Source: Euperipatoides rowelli (Eukaryota > Onychophora > Udeonychophora > Euonychophora > Peripatopsidae). From it: a DNA stretch of 10,451 bases. The notes beneath the pieces are model-generated. The model did not search any database and was not told the origin of the DNA. It worked only from the letters and a program-made list of their open reading frames with translations. A program made the translations under genes and the position numbers. The stretch lies in NCBI GenBank assembly GCA_003024985.2, contig PXIH01S0000111.1; one strand, 5' to 3'. This document shows positions 1 through 7,779 of this stretch, piece by piece; position 1 is the stretch's first letter, and each line of letters opens with the position of its first letter.

Positions 1-570
1 TTTCGTGAGTTGAAGGGTGACTAAAAGCCAATGTTTTGTGAGTTGGAGAGTGACTAAAAAACAATGTTTCGTGAGTTGAAGGGTGACTAAAAGCCTATTT
101 TTAGTGAGTCGGAGAGAAATTGATTGTTTCGTGAATTTTAAAAACCAATGGTTAGTGAGTTGGAGAGCAACTAAATGATTATTTAGTAAGTTGGAGAGTG
201 ACTAAAAACCAATGTTTAGAGAGTTGGAGAGTCACTAAAAGTCAATTTTAATGAGTTGGAAAATGATTAAAAGCCAATGTTTTGTGAGTTGGAAAGTGAC
301 TAAAAGCTAATGTTATGTGAGTTGGAGAGATTAAAATCCACTGTTTATTGAGTTGGTGAGTGATTAAATTCCAATGTGTGGTGAGTTGAAAGCCAAATCT
401 TTAATGAGTTGGAGATTGACTATATTAATGTTTAGTCAGTTGGAGAGTGCCTAAAAGCCAATGATTAATGAGTCGTATAGTCACTAAGAGCCAATACTTA
501 AATTAGTTGACCAGTGACTGGAACACAAATCTTATTGAGTTGAACTGTGACTAAAAGCCAATGCTTATTG
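1..570. repeat. Degenerate 33-bp tandem minisatellite (about 18 copies, continues left of the window)
   Basis: The stretch is built from repeats of about 33 bp. Each holds a GTGAGTTGGAGAGTGACT core followed by AAAAGCCAATG and a T-rich spacer. GTGAGTTGG-like cores recur at roughly 5, 37, 70, 103, 154, 185, 218, 250, 284, 316, 347, 402, 433, 466 and 533. Copies differ by point changes and small indels. The last recognisable copy ends near 570, and the first copy is cut by the window edge, so the full array is longer. The unit is a multiple of three, which keeps one minus-strand frame open from 201 to the left edge. The copies are diverged and no gene context is visible, so I treat this as a non-coding minisatellite. 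Confidence 0.93.
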
Positions 571-1072
571 TTAAAACTGGAAATGATAATTTTGTTAAAT
601 ATACTTTGGAATAAGGTGTTCCAGAGTTGTTAGATCCAGTTGGACATAAGCTTTTTCTATGACTTGACTTGGCCTCAACTATTGAGATGAATATTAATAA
701 CTTGACTTGCTGATTTAAGTGGGTCAATTCAATTTTTTTATCTTGGTTTCCTCCATTTGTATTCTTAAAAATAGTTATTTTTTAAAAAGGGAAAGCAATC
801 ATATAATACACTTTGTACTTACTTATTATTGCAAATGAGATATATTTTCTTTATTTTTTATAATTCAAAAGGAAATAGTTAATAAAGTTAGTTTAAAAAA
901 ATGTTTGACTTTAGCAATCTGTTAATTTCAATAACAGTTTGACAATTACAACAGCGGTTCCTTAGTATTTTCAAAAGTAAATAAATTTGTAAACTACTTA
1001 CCATTAATATTTTTTTAATAAAATGGAATTCCACCATATTAATAAATTTTATTAATAATTAGTTATTTCCCC
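571..1072. other. AT-rich stretch without a recognisable gene
   Basis: No usable open frame, RNA gene or clear repeat is visible. ACTTGACTTG-type strings occur twice near 660-710 and loosely resemble the large downstream array, but the match is too short to assign. The rest is A/T-rich unique sequence leading up to the TTA that flanks the transposon at 1076. Confidence 0.6.
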
Positions 1073-1075
1073 TTA

Positions 1076-1106
1076 GGGTACTAAAAGTTAGAATATAGTT
1101 TCTGGT
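1076..1106 (+). repeat. Left terminal inverted repeat of the TIR element
   Basis: This 31-bp terminus begins GGGTACTAAAAG and ends TAGTTTCTGGT. Against the reverse complement of 1987-2017 it differs only at its positions 12, 15 and 20, all A/G transitions. Further inside, similarity fades to short shared strings such as CAAATATT against CAAAATATT. Confidence 0.88.
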
Positions 1107-1182
1107 AATTCATTTTCAAATATTGGGTGCGGGAGGGCGTTTTTTTTTTATTAACTTGAATTTTTAGATGAGGGAAGCCACC

Positions 1183-1199
1183 TTTTTTTTAAAAAAAAA
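1183..1199. repeat. T8A9 homopolymer palindrome inside the TIR element
   Basis: Eight T are followed directly by nine A, a self-complementary low-complexity tract. It lies in the left subterminal part of the transposon and probably reflects AT-rich drift. No function is claimed. Confidence 0.8.
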
Positions 1200-1898
1200 G
1201 TAAAATTTTAAGTAATCTATAGGCCTATAAATTTTAATATTAAAAATTAAACCTATTTATGATTTTTTTTAATAGGCTATAAACAGAATCCTTTGAAGAG
1301 AGGTTGTCGTCTAAATGTGGAATGATAGAAGTGGAAAATGATTGTGAATTAATGCATATATTTTTATTGGAATATTATTTACTTCCTGTATAATTTTAGC
1401 TTGTATTGTTAATTTTGTTTCCGGATTTCTTTTAATTAAATTGGATCTATAAATTGTATTTACATCTTTTTTACAAAAAAAAAAAACTCGGGTTAGCTTA
1501 GGGTTAATTAACTAACTACTTTGGAAATCGTCTTAAACTTTATATTCTATAGAAACAGAGAAAGAATAATCGAGATAAGAATAAATTTATTTATATGTAT
1601 TATTAAAATAAATATTACATTAATAAATCTTAGAAAATATTACTATAATAAGTTAAGGACTAGCCTACGATGATGATTTTTAATGTGCGAGTGAACTAAA
1701 ATGATGCTTGGCCACGCCCCGACTACATTTCCATAATGTCAGCTGATAGGAAAGTCACCTCCCTATTACTGATCTCTAGTATTATTTTTATGCACGGGCA
1801 ATATAATAACTATACTGCAAATTTATTTGCATTGCAATTATATTTTTAGGAATTTTGTAGTTAAAGCCGATCAAAAACTTTCTTAATATATGGAAAAA

Positions 1899-1990
1899 AT
1901 CTGATGTGGGTGGAAACTTTTTTATTTTTACTAAAAATAGCATAAAAAACATTTGACACGGTATAAATATTTTGATGCGGGTGGTAACCA
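1899..1990 (+). repeat. Paired subterminal motifs inside the right end of the TIR element
   Basis: The motif TCTGATGTGGGTGGAAAC near 1899-1916 recurs as TTTGATGCGGGTGGTAAC near 1971-1988, matching at 15 of 18 positions about 70 bp apart. Both sit just inside the right terminus and are GC-richer than the surroundings. Repeated subterminal motifs are known transposase-binding regions in several cut-and-paste families; applying that here is inference. Confidence 0.55.
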
Positions 1991-2017
1991 GAAACTACAT
2001 TCCAATTTTTAGTACCC
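1987..2017 (-). repeat. Right terminal inverted repeat of the TIR element
   Basis: Read on the minus strand this end begins GGGTACTAAAAATTGG and ends TAGTTTCTGGT, matching 28 of 31 bases of the left terminus. It is followed on the plus strand by TTA (2018-2020), the partner of the TTA at 1073-1075. Confidence 0.88.
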
Positions 2018-2020
2018 TTA

Positions 2021-2752
2021 GCTTACTTGAATAGTGAGCATGGTAATTATTCAGTAATTGAAGACAAGTAATTAGCAAATTGATTGATAGAAAACATAAA
2101 AAGGAAAAACAAATTGGTAAAACATGCCTAGTGCTATGATTGATTGTTTCTGTAATTAAGAAATAATTTAATTTGTTTTATTTGTTAGTCAAAAGGCAAG
2201 ACATAATTTGATAGTTTTAATGACTCACTTTTTGTCGAATGGGAGGATTTAGTGCTACACATTTTGATGAGCAGTTATTTAATTATTATTAAACATTTTA
2301 AGAAATTTCAGAAATCAGTAGATTATTCCACTTGATAGTTTTATGAACTTCGCTTTTAATGGTATGGTAGTGTTTGGTGCTGAAAAGTTTGAAGGGGCAG
2401 ACATTATTAAAGAAAATACTTTTGTTTTCTGTTGCAGCTAATATTTAGCGATTGTTTATTTTAAAAAACAACTTTGTTTACTTTTAATCATCAGATAGAT
2501 AGCTACTGCGACACATGGAATTTTGGGAGCATTTTATGTAGAAAATTTAACAGCAAAGTAAATTTTTGAAGCCATGATTAGTGTCTTATTACAAACTGAA
2601 AATGAATCATATTGAATGTATGAGAAGATTGTGTGTTTCAAAATGATGAATTTCTGTTTTGGATAAAATTTTGTTTTCTGGTATAATATATTGTTTTTTT
2701 AAGAAAAAATTTGTTTTTATTTAACTGCACTTTGGTAATCAATTATATATTA
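2021..2752. other. AT-rich stretch without a gene, containing a diverged direct duplication
   Basis: No coding region is supported; frames are short and interrupted. The notable content is a diverged duplication of about 65 bp. One copy covers 2207-2274 and the other 2331-2400; both begin TTGATAGTTTTA and end in GCAG, with a shared TTTAGTGCT/TTTGGTGCT in the middle. A pyrimidine tract ending TGTTGCAG near 2438 resembles a splice acceptor, but no exon follows. Confidence 0.5.
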
Positions 2753-4055
2753 AGACTCAATTTGAAGCTACTTGCTGGAGCTCGACAATAGATTTGAGAC
2801 TCTACTTTAAGCTGCTTTCAAGGACTTGACACACCACTCGAGATGAATCTGTTTTCAACGACTTGAGACTCGAGACTCAACTTGAAGCTGCTTGCAAGGA
2901 CTTGAGGCTTGACTTTTAGCTTCTTGAAGGGACTTGAGACTCACCTTGAAAGTGCTTACAAGGACTTGAGATGACTCAAGACTCAACTTGAAACTTCTTG
3001 CAAGGCCTTGAGATGAAACTTGAAGATGCTTGCAAGAACTTGAGACTTGACTCAAGGCTCAACTTGAATCTGCTTGTAAGGAATTGAGACTCCACTCAAT
3101 ATACTGTATAACTTGAAGCTGCATGAAATGACTTGATACTCAACTTGAAGCTGGTTTCAAGTACTTAGGATTCAACTTAAAGCTGCTTGCAAGAACTTGA
3201 GACTTGACTTGAAGCTGCTTGCAAGGACTTGAGACTTGACTTGAAGCTGCTTGCAAGGACATAAGACTGAGCTTAAAGCTGTTTGCAAGGACTTGAGACT
3301 CAAATCAAGACTTAACTTGAAGCTACTTGCAAATACTTGAGACTTAGCTTGAAGCTGTTTTGCAAGGACTTGAGACTTGGCTTGAAACACTTTCAAGCAC
3401 TTGAGACACTCAAGACTTGACTTTAAGATACCTGCAAGGATTTGAGACTTGACTCAAGACTAAATTTGAGCATCTTGAAAGGGCTTGAGATTTGACTGAG
3501 ACTTAAAGCTGCTTGCAAGGAATTGACTCAACTTGAGACAACTTGAAACTGCTTGCGAGGACTTTAGACTCAACTTAGAGCGGCTTGCAAGGACTTGAGA
3601 GTCAACTCGAGACTCAGCTTGAAGCTGCTTTGAAGGACTTGAGACTTAACTTGAAGCTGCTTCAAGGATTTAGATTTGATTTAAGACTCAACTTTAAGCT
3701 GTTTAAAAGAACTTGATACTTAACTTAAAGCTGCTTGCAAGGACTTGTCTTAACTTGAGACTTGACTTGAAGCTGCTTTCAAGGATTTTAGACTTGACTT
3801 GAGACTCAATTTGAAGCTGCTTGCAAGTGCTTGCGACTCAACTCGACTTTGACTTGAAGCTACTCGCAAGGACTTGAGTCTCAACTTATGACTCAATTTG
3901 AAACTGCTTGCAAGGAAGGACTTTAGTCTCAACTTGAAGCTGCTTGCAAGGACTTGAGACTCAACTTTAGACTTGACTTGAAGCTGTTGCAAGAACTTGA
4001 GATGCAATCGAGACTTTAATTGAAGCTGCTTGCAAGGACTTGAGACTGAACTCGA

Positions 4056-4175
4056 GACTTGACTAGAAGCTGTTTGACTTGATCTGAGACTCAACTTGAA
4101 GCTGCTTCTGGAGACTTGACCTGGACTCAACTTACAGTTGCTTGCAAGGACTTGAGACTTATCTCGAAACCTGAC
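4056..4175 (+). repeat. Higher-order duplication in the large array, copy A
   Basis: This block, starting GACTTGACTAGAAGCTG and ending CTCGAAACCTGAC, recurs as copy B at 4240-4373. It includes the distinctive variant CTGGACTCAACTTACAGTTG, absent from ordinary units. The two copies match closely apart from small indels; their offset is 184 bp at the left and 198 bp at the right. It indicates that a multi-unit block was duplicated after the basic unit had diversified. Confidence 0.85.
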
Positions 4176-4239
4176 AAGTAGCTTGCAAGGACTTGTTACT
4201 TGACCTGGACTTGACTTGAAACTGCTTGCAAGGACTTGA

Positions 4240-4373
4240 GACTTGACTAGAAGCTGTTTGACTTTAGACTTGACCTGAGACTCAACTTGAAGCTGCTTGC
4301 AGGGACTTGAGACTTGACCTGGACTCAACTTACAGTTGCTTGCAAGGACTTGAGACTCAACTCGAAACCTGAC
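4240..4373 (+). repeat. Higher-order duplication in the large array, copy B
   Basis: Partner of 4056-4175. It carries the same marker variants (TAGAAGCTGTTTGACTT and CTCAACTTACAGTTG) plus 14 extra bases in two short indels, where copy A appears to have lost or copy B gained TTGAGACT-like sequence. Confidence 0.85.
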
Positions 4374-4537
4374 TGTAAGCTGTTTGACTTTAGACTCACT
4401 TGAATCTGCCTACAAGGACTTGAGACTTGACCTGAGATTCAACTTGAAGCTGCTTTCAAAGACTTGAGACTCAACCCAAGACTTAACTTGAAGCTGCTTG
4501 CAAGGACTTGAGACTCCATTCGAGACTCGACTTGAAG

Positions 4538-4674
4538 CTGCTTGCAAGGACTTGAGACTCCGCTCGAAACTCGACATGAAGCTGCTTGCAAGGACTTGTG
4601 ACTCCNCTGCTTGCAAGGACTTGAGACTCCGCTCGAAACTCGACATGAAGCTGCTTGCAAGGACTTGTGACTCC
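4538..4674. other. Assembly gap (single N at 4606) between identical 68-bp copies
   Basis: Bases 4538-4605 and 4607-4674 are identical over 68 bp and separated only by the N. Units around them follow an exact 44-bp register (cores at 4449, 4493, 4537, 4581, then 4650, 4694, 4738), but across the N the step is 25 bp. Deleting the N and one copy (69 bp) restores a perfect 44-bp register, as expected when overlapping contig ends were joined without merging. A gap of about 20 unseen bases would also restore the register, with an 88-bp period. The local unit count should therefore not be trusted. Confidence 0.88.
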
Positions 4675-4760
4675 ATTCGAGACTCGACTTGAAGCTGCTT
4701 GAAAGGACTTGAGACAACACTCGAGACTCTACTTGAAGCTGCTTGCAAGGACTCAACTGA

Positions 4761-6292
4761 GACCTGTCAGTAAGGTCTTCAATACAACTCTGAGGTATTC
4801 AATTTCATTTGCTAAATAGCAAGACTTCTAAGTCAATAGTCCTAAGAGATTTATCCTTTCCATGCTTTGCTAAAGCATGAAAAACTGAAAAACAGAAAAG
4901 ACAAAGTTGATCTTCCAGCCTGTGACTGGAGAATATTATTTCTCTCCAAATTAAACTTTGAAAGCAAATACTTAAATTTTTATATTTCTAAGAATTGTCA
5001 CTCCTGTTTAATAAATTTTTATTTACCTAACCTTGTGAAAATTTAAATATAATAAATTTAATAATTTATTTGCAATTTAGTTTGTTATAAATATTTTTAT
5101 CTTTATATTTGGTGTTTTACAAAAATTTTGACATATTGGCAAAGCCTAATATTTTTTTTTAGTTTTTTAAGACTTAAATCTGAATTCAGATTTTGTAAAA
5201 TTACATGAATGTGAGGTGTAATCATTTATTTGAACAAATTTTAATATCATGTTTGAGGATATATATATTGATGTAACAACTATTATTTTATCGATTTTTT
5301 TCTTTTTTTTTACAAGCTCATTTTTGAACTCTGTGAACTACACAACTCCCATGCAATTTGTTTCTATGTTTTATAAGAAAGTGTGATAAAAAAAAAATAA
5401 CTGCAAATTTTTTAATATCTACTTATTTCCCCTCCAGAATTTTGACATTTAAATTTTCCATTTAGGAACTAAAAGAAATATATTATTATTAAAGATAAAA
5501 AAAAAATAATAATAATTCGCATTTCTCTTTATTAGAAATCCATATTTAATGTGTATCATGAAAGCTTTTTGATTGATTTAAGTTTTATTTTTAAGAGTTT
5601 ATTTGCAATGAACTTAAATCTTTATATTTCCTTCAAAATTGAATTTTTTTTTAAATTCTAAACATATATATCTTTACAAGATTTCTGTATCTCCTTCCTT
5701 TTTGTGTGTAGTAAATTGTTTAAAATTCTAAAAATATATACTATAAAGAGTCATTTATACTTTTACAGAATAGGTCTCCATTCCATTTTGATCAGTCTGC
5801 TAAACGGAGATATGTGTATAAATTTGTTTATAGTTTGCTGCATGATTTGATCCACATTGCTGTATACACTAGAAATCATATTACTCTTCTTATTAACAAT
5901 TATTATTGGTTTTTAGTTTTAAGTGATATAGTGATTATTTAATGTTATTTGTCTTGTCCGTATGAGGTTAGAACTAGCGTAAGTTCATTCTTTGTTTAAT
6001 ATAGAAAATCACAGCTTTTGCTATTTATAGTAAAGGCGTGTGATTTCAACAGACTGTCCAGCTGTTTTTCTAGTATTTAATCAATGAACCTGTTGACCTG
6101 CATCTTATGAGCAGGATTATTTATATTATGTTAAGTATACCATTTACATCTGTGTCTGTGTGTTCTGTTTAATTTATAAGGTCACACACTAATATCTTGA
6201 GGATATTAGAAATGCATTCAATATTTTGTCTGTTTTATTACTATGGCACTTTTTTATGCAGAGAGTACAATGGATTTCATATTTATGATTAT
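4761..6292. other. Long AT-rich stretch without a recognisable gene
   Basis: I see no exon, RNA gene or complete element. Contents are A/T tracts, an ATT/AAT microsatellite-like patch near 5482-5515, a small inverted repeat at 4857-4883, and a short direct repeat (TTAAATTCTAAACATATATA near 5651 and a close match about 70 bp later). A 63-codon open frame at 6197-6388 has no recognisable domain and runs into the SINE-like element, so it is probably chance. Confidence 0.6.
4857..4883. repeat. Short perfect hairpin CATGCTTT-gct-AAAGCATG
   Basis: Eight-base arms at 4861-4868 and 4872-4879 pair perfectly around a 3-base loop, and three further T/A pairs follow after one mismatch. It lies about 100 bp beyond the end of the large array. 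Nothing ties it to a terminator or RNA gene; it may be fortuitous. Confidence 0.7.
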
Positions 6293-6361
6293 TACTTTTT
6301 ACTTGTATCTGCTAGGATTCACTTCCGCTTGATGAACCGTAGGCATATGCCGAGGTGTACA

Positions 6362-6371
6362 GGTTCGCGCC
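6362..6371 (+). promoter_or_regulatory. Candidate Pol III B box in the SINE-like element
   Basis: GGTTCGCGCC matches the B-box consensus GGTTCGANNCC at most positions (GGTTCG then CC). It sits about 60 bp from the inferred 5' end, as expected in tRNA-derived SINE heads. The A box is poor, so the promoter is probably inactive. Confidence 0.45.
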
Positions 6372-6510
6372 TCGGTTTGGGCAGTTAAGGAACGGTTTTT
6401 TTCCCTAGCTTTAACAGCTCGCCTCGGGTTTTTCCAAGTACGCTGCCCTTGTAACATCAAGGAACCTGTAGGACCTGGAAGACCACTTATGGTGAAGGTC
6501 TGAAATTGTC

Positions 6511-6534
6511 AAATAAATAAATAAATAAATAAAA
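6511..6534 (+). repeat. (AAAT)n tail
   Basis: Five to six tandem AAAT units close the SINE-like block and mark its 3' end on the plus strand. Confidence 0.95.
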
Positions 6535-6547
6535 TACTATTTGACTT

Positions 6548-7161
6548 CACTATTATTGGTTTAAGAACACAGTTCTTTATTTATTCGCTAGTGATTCTGA
6601 TGTATCTTTTATTAGCAGCCTAGTTTATTCTCTAGTGAATGGTATCCGTTGTCTTCCAGAAATAACGTTGGTTACTGAACAGGTCTTCTATTCAACGCTC
6701 AATAAGCTTTTGTAGTGGGAAATGGATTTTAAAGAACTTCCAGTATTTGTGCAAAAATACTTTATTTTGACTTTATTTACTGCTTTATGAAAATCCACTT
6801 TCAAAAACAATGTTATCAAACTAAATCAAATGTGAGGAAAACAACAGTGTGCCTACTCTATTTATAAAATCTAAGACATGATTGGTTCAATGGCTAACAA
6901 GACGGAGAGAAAATGGTTGTCTGCATTATTAATAGAAGTTACATCCCACATTAAAAATAATTCAAACCCAATGCACATGTATTATAATAAAATATTTTCT
7001 TACTGCATATGAACTATAAACTTACCTATATTTAATTAAAAATTCCTGCTTTTTAAACCCATTCATAATGAGTTTACTTCATGAAATGTCACTTCGTGCG
7101 TAAGTTCTATCCAGTGGTTCTAATACAAAAAAGATGCAAATTGATTTGAGCTCATTCTTGC
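6548..7161. other. AT-rich stretch without a recognisable gene
   Basis: No gene or complete element is supported. A 15-bp string TTTATTCGCTAGTGA at 6580-6594 recurs with one change at 6624-6638. CAGTGGTTCT near 7112 resembles a hAT terminus over only ten bases. GC-richer words near 6895-6950 gave no open frame of note. Confidence 0.55.
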
Positions 7162-7205
7162 ATATTTATCTTTATTATTTTTAAAGTTTCTTCTGCATAC
7201 CACAG

Positions 7206-7682
7206 ATAGGAACGGCAAAAATCTGCATTTTGGAAACAAAAAGAACTTCTAAGAAGAGACGTTGACAAACATTTAAATTGAAGATGTTAAAATGCTATGT
7301 TTGATCAGTTTTCTTGTATGGATGTGAGACTTGGACTTAAAAACCAAAGACTTGGAAGAAGATCAATGATTTTGATATCTGGTGTGCAAGAAGAATGTTG
7401 GAATTAAAATGGCCAGATTTAATCAGAAATGAGGAAGTGTGGAAAAGATAAGGCGGTGGTTATAATCTTTTGAATGAAGTAAGGAAGAGTAATGGGAATA
7501 TGCTGGACATGTCTTGAGAGGATATGCAGTAATTAGACTAGTAACATCACTTAAGGGATGGACAGAAAGGGAAAAAAAAAATAGGAAGACCAAGAAGAGA
7601 ATGGCTGGATGATCTTAAGGACTGGGATAACATTAGGCAATTCTCTGTATTAAAAGGAAGAGCTTAAGATAGAAATCTTTAG
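7206..7682 (+). pseudogene. LINE ORF2 C-terminal remnant (reverse transcriptase polyprotein, inactivated)
   Basis: Conceptual translation shows the conserved tail of many invertebrate LINE ORF2 proteins in order: an IGTAK start (7206), KCYV-stop-SVFLYGCETWT (about 7290-7337), KKINDFDIWCARRMLELKW (about 7356-7412), PDLIRNEEVWKR (to 7448), EYAGHVLRGYA (7496-7528) and GRPRREWLDDLKDW (7584-7625), closing on DRNL. Comparable motifs follow the reverse transcriptase domain in CR1-, RTE- and jockey-like elements; I cannot fix the clade. The copy is dead: in-frame stops at 7263 (TGA), 7302 (TGA, where tryptophan is usual), 7338 (TAA), 7449 (TAA), 7665 (TAA) and 7680 (TAG, again at an expected tryptophan). 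The frame shifts near 7490 and returns inside the A-run at 7572-7581. Upstream catalytic domains are absent. Confidence 0.9.
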
Positions 7683-7760
7683 TGATCCATGATCATGAAC
7701 CTCCACCTCGGAGTACGCACCCAATGATGATACCCACAGTTTTGCTGATGATCATTTAAC

Positions 7761-7779
7761 AATAAAGAGGAAAAAAAAA
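7761..7779 (+). promoter_or_regulatory. AATAAA signal and poly-A tail of the LINE copy
   Basis: AATAAA at 7761-7766 is followed after four bases by nine A. This looks like the reverse-transcribed 3' end of an RNA and supports the plus-strand orientation of the LINE remnant. Confidence 0.75.

Larger units (their letters stand above)
1073..2020. mobile_element. Non-autonomous TIR DNA transposon (MITE-like), probable PIF/Harbinger class, with TTA target duplication
   Basis: Two inverted repeats face each other, at 1076-1106 and 1987-2017. Both start GGGTACTAAAA and end TAGTTTCTGGT at the inner side, matching at 28 of 31 positions. The element between the outer GGG ends is 942 bp. The trinucleotide TTA lies directly outside both ends (1073-1075 and 2018-2020), consistent with a 3-bp target duplication. 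A TWA target and TIRs starting with G-runs are known features of PIF/Harbinger elements and their Tourist-type MITEs, so that is the inferred class. No transposase frame is visible inside; the interior is AT-rich with stops in all frames, so any movement needed enzymes from elsewhere. An AT-rich genome can give TTA by chance, so the family is less certain than the existence of the element. Confidence 0.82.
2753..4760. repeat. Large minisatellite of 32- and 44-bp units (about 2 kb)
   Basis: The consensus unit is ACTTGAAGCTGCTTGCAAGG followed by ACTTGAGACT and then either TG (32 bp) or a further 14 bases of ACTC/CGAGACTCG type (44 bp). Measured distances between successive GCTGCTT cores are 32, 32, 32, 44 and 32 near 3182-3354, and 44 repeatedly between 4449 and 4738. 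The centre of each unit holds the palindrome CTTGCAAG. Copies at the left edge are more diverged; the right part, from about 4440, is the most uniform. The block is visibly less AT-rich than its flanks and ends abruptly near 4760. Long antisense frames run through it because the repeat lacks stops in all three minus-strand frames. They change frame between units and are not credible proteins. Confidence 0.95.
6293..6547 (+). mobile_element. Probable tRNA-related SINE with (AAAT)n tail and candidate target duplication
   Basis: A clearly GC-richer block of about 230 bp (6305-6534) stands out from AT-rich flanks and ends in AAAT repeats at 6511-6534, a typical retroposon tail. GGTTCGCGCC at 6362-6371 resembles the RNA polymerase III B box (GGTTCGANNCC); a weak A-box-like string TGATGAACCGTA lies about 32 bp upstream. 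The body can fold: CCGAGG at 6350-6355 pairs with CCTCGG at 6370-6375, and GGGCAG at 6379-6384 with CTGCCC at 6443-6448. Flanking TACTTTTTACTT (6293-6304) and TACTATTTGACTT (6535-6547) are a plausible diverged target duplication. I do not recognise the family. A LINE 3' end with a microsatellite tail is the main alternative. Confidence 0.62.

Noticed and set aside
2424-2440. Splice acceptor (pyrimidine tract ending TGTTGCAG)
   Set aside because: The sequence downstream meets stops quickly, and no donor or coding exon is visible.
3750-4328. 192-codon minus-strand open frame, the longest in the window
   Set aside because: It lies wholly inside the minisatellite. Its residues are the three alternate readings of the same repeat, and unit lengths are not multiples of three. 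It is a repeat by-product.
4498-4692. 64-codon plus-strand open frame spanning the N
   Set aside because: It reads repeat sequence through an assembly gap and through the duplicated 68-bp segment.
2753-4760. CRISPR array
   Set aside because: There are no constant-length unique spacers between conserved repeats. Units are contiguous and diverged throughout, and the rest of the window looks eukaryotic.
5462-5485. Further copy of the TTAGGGTACTAAAAG terminus
   Set aside because: TTAGGAACTAAAAG is similar only over a short AT-rich string and lacks the inner part of the terminus and any partner.
6197-6388. 63-codon plus-strand open frame
   Set aside because: No recognisable domain. It starts in AT-rich sequence and ends inside the SINE-like element, so it is probably chance.
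6305-6400. Functional tRNA gene
   Set aside because: No full cloverleaf can be drawn, the A box is poor, and the block continues into a retroposon body and tail.
7112-7121. hAT terminus CAGTGGTTCT
   Set aside because: Similarity stops after ten bases, with no partner end or target octamer.
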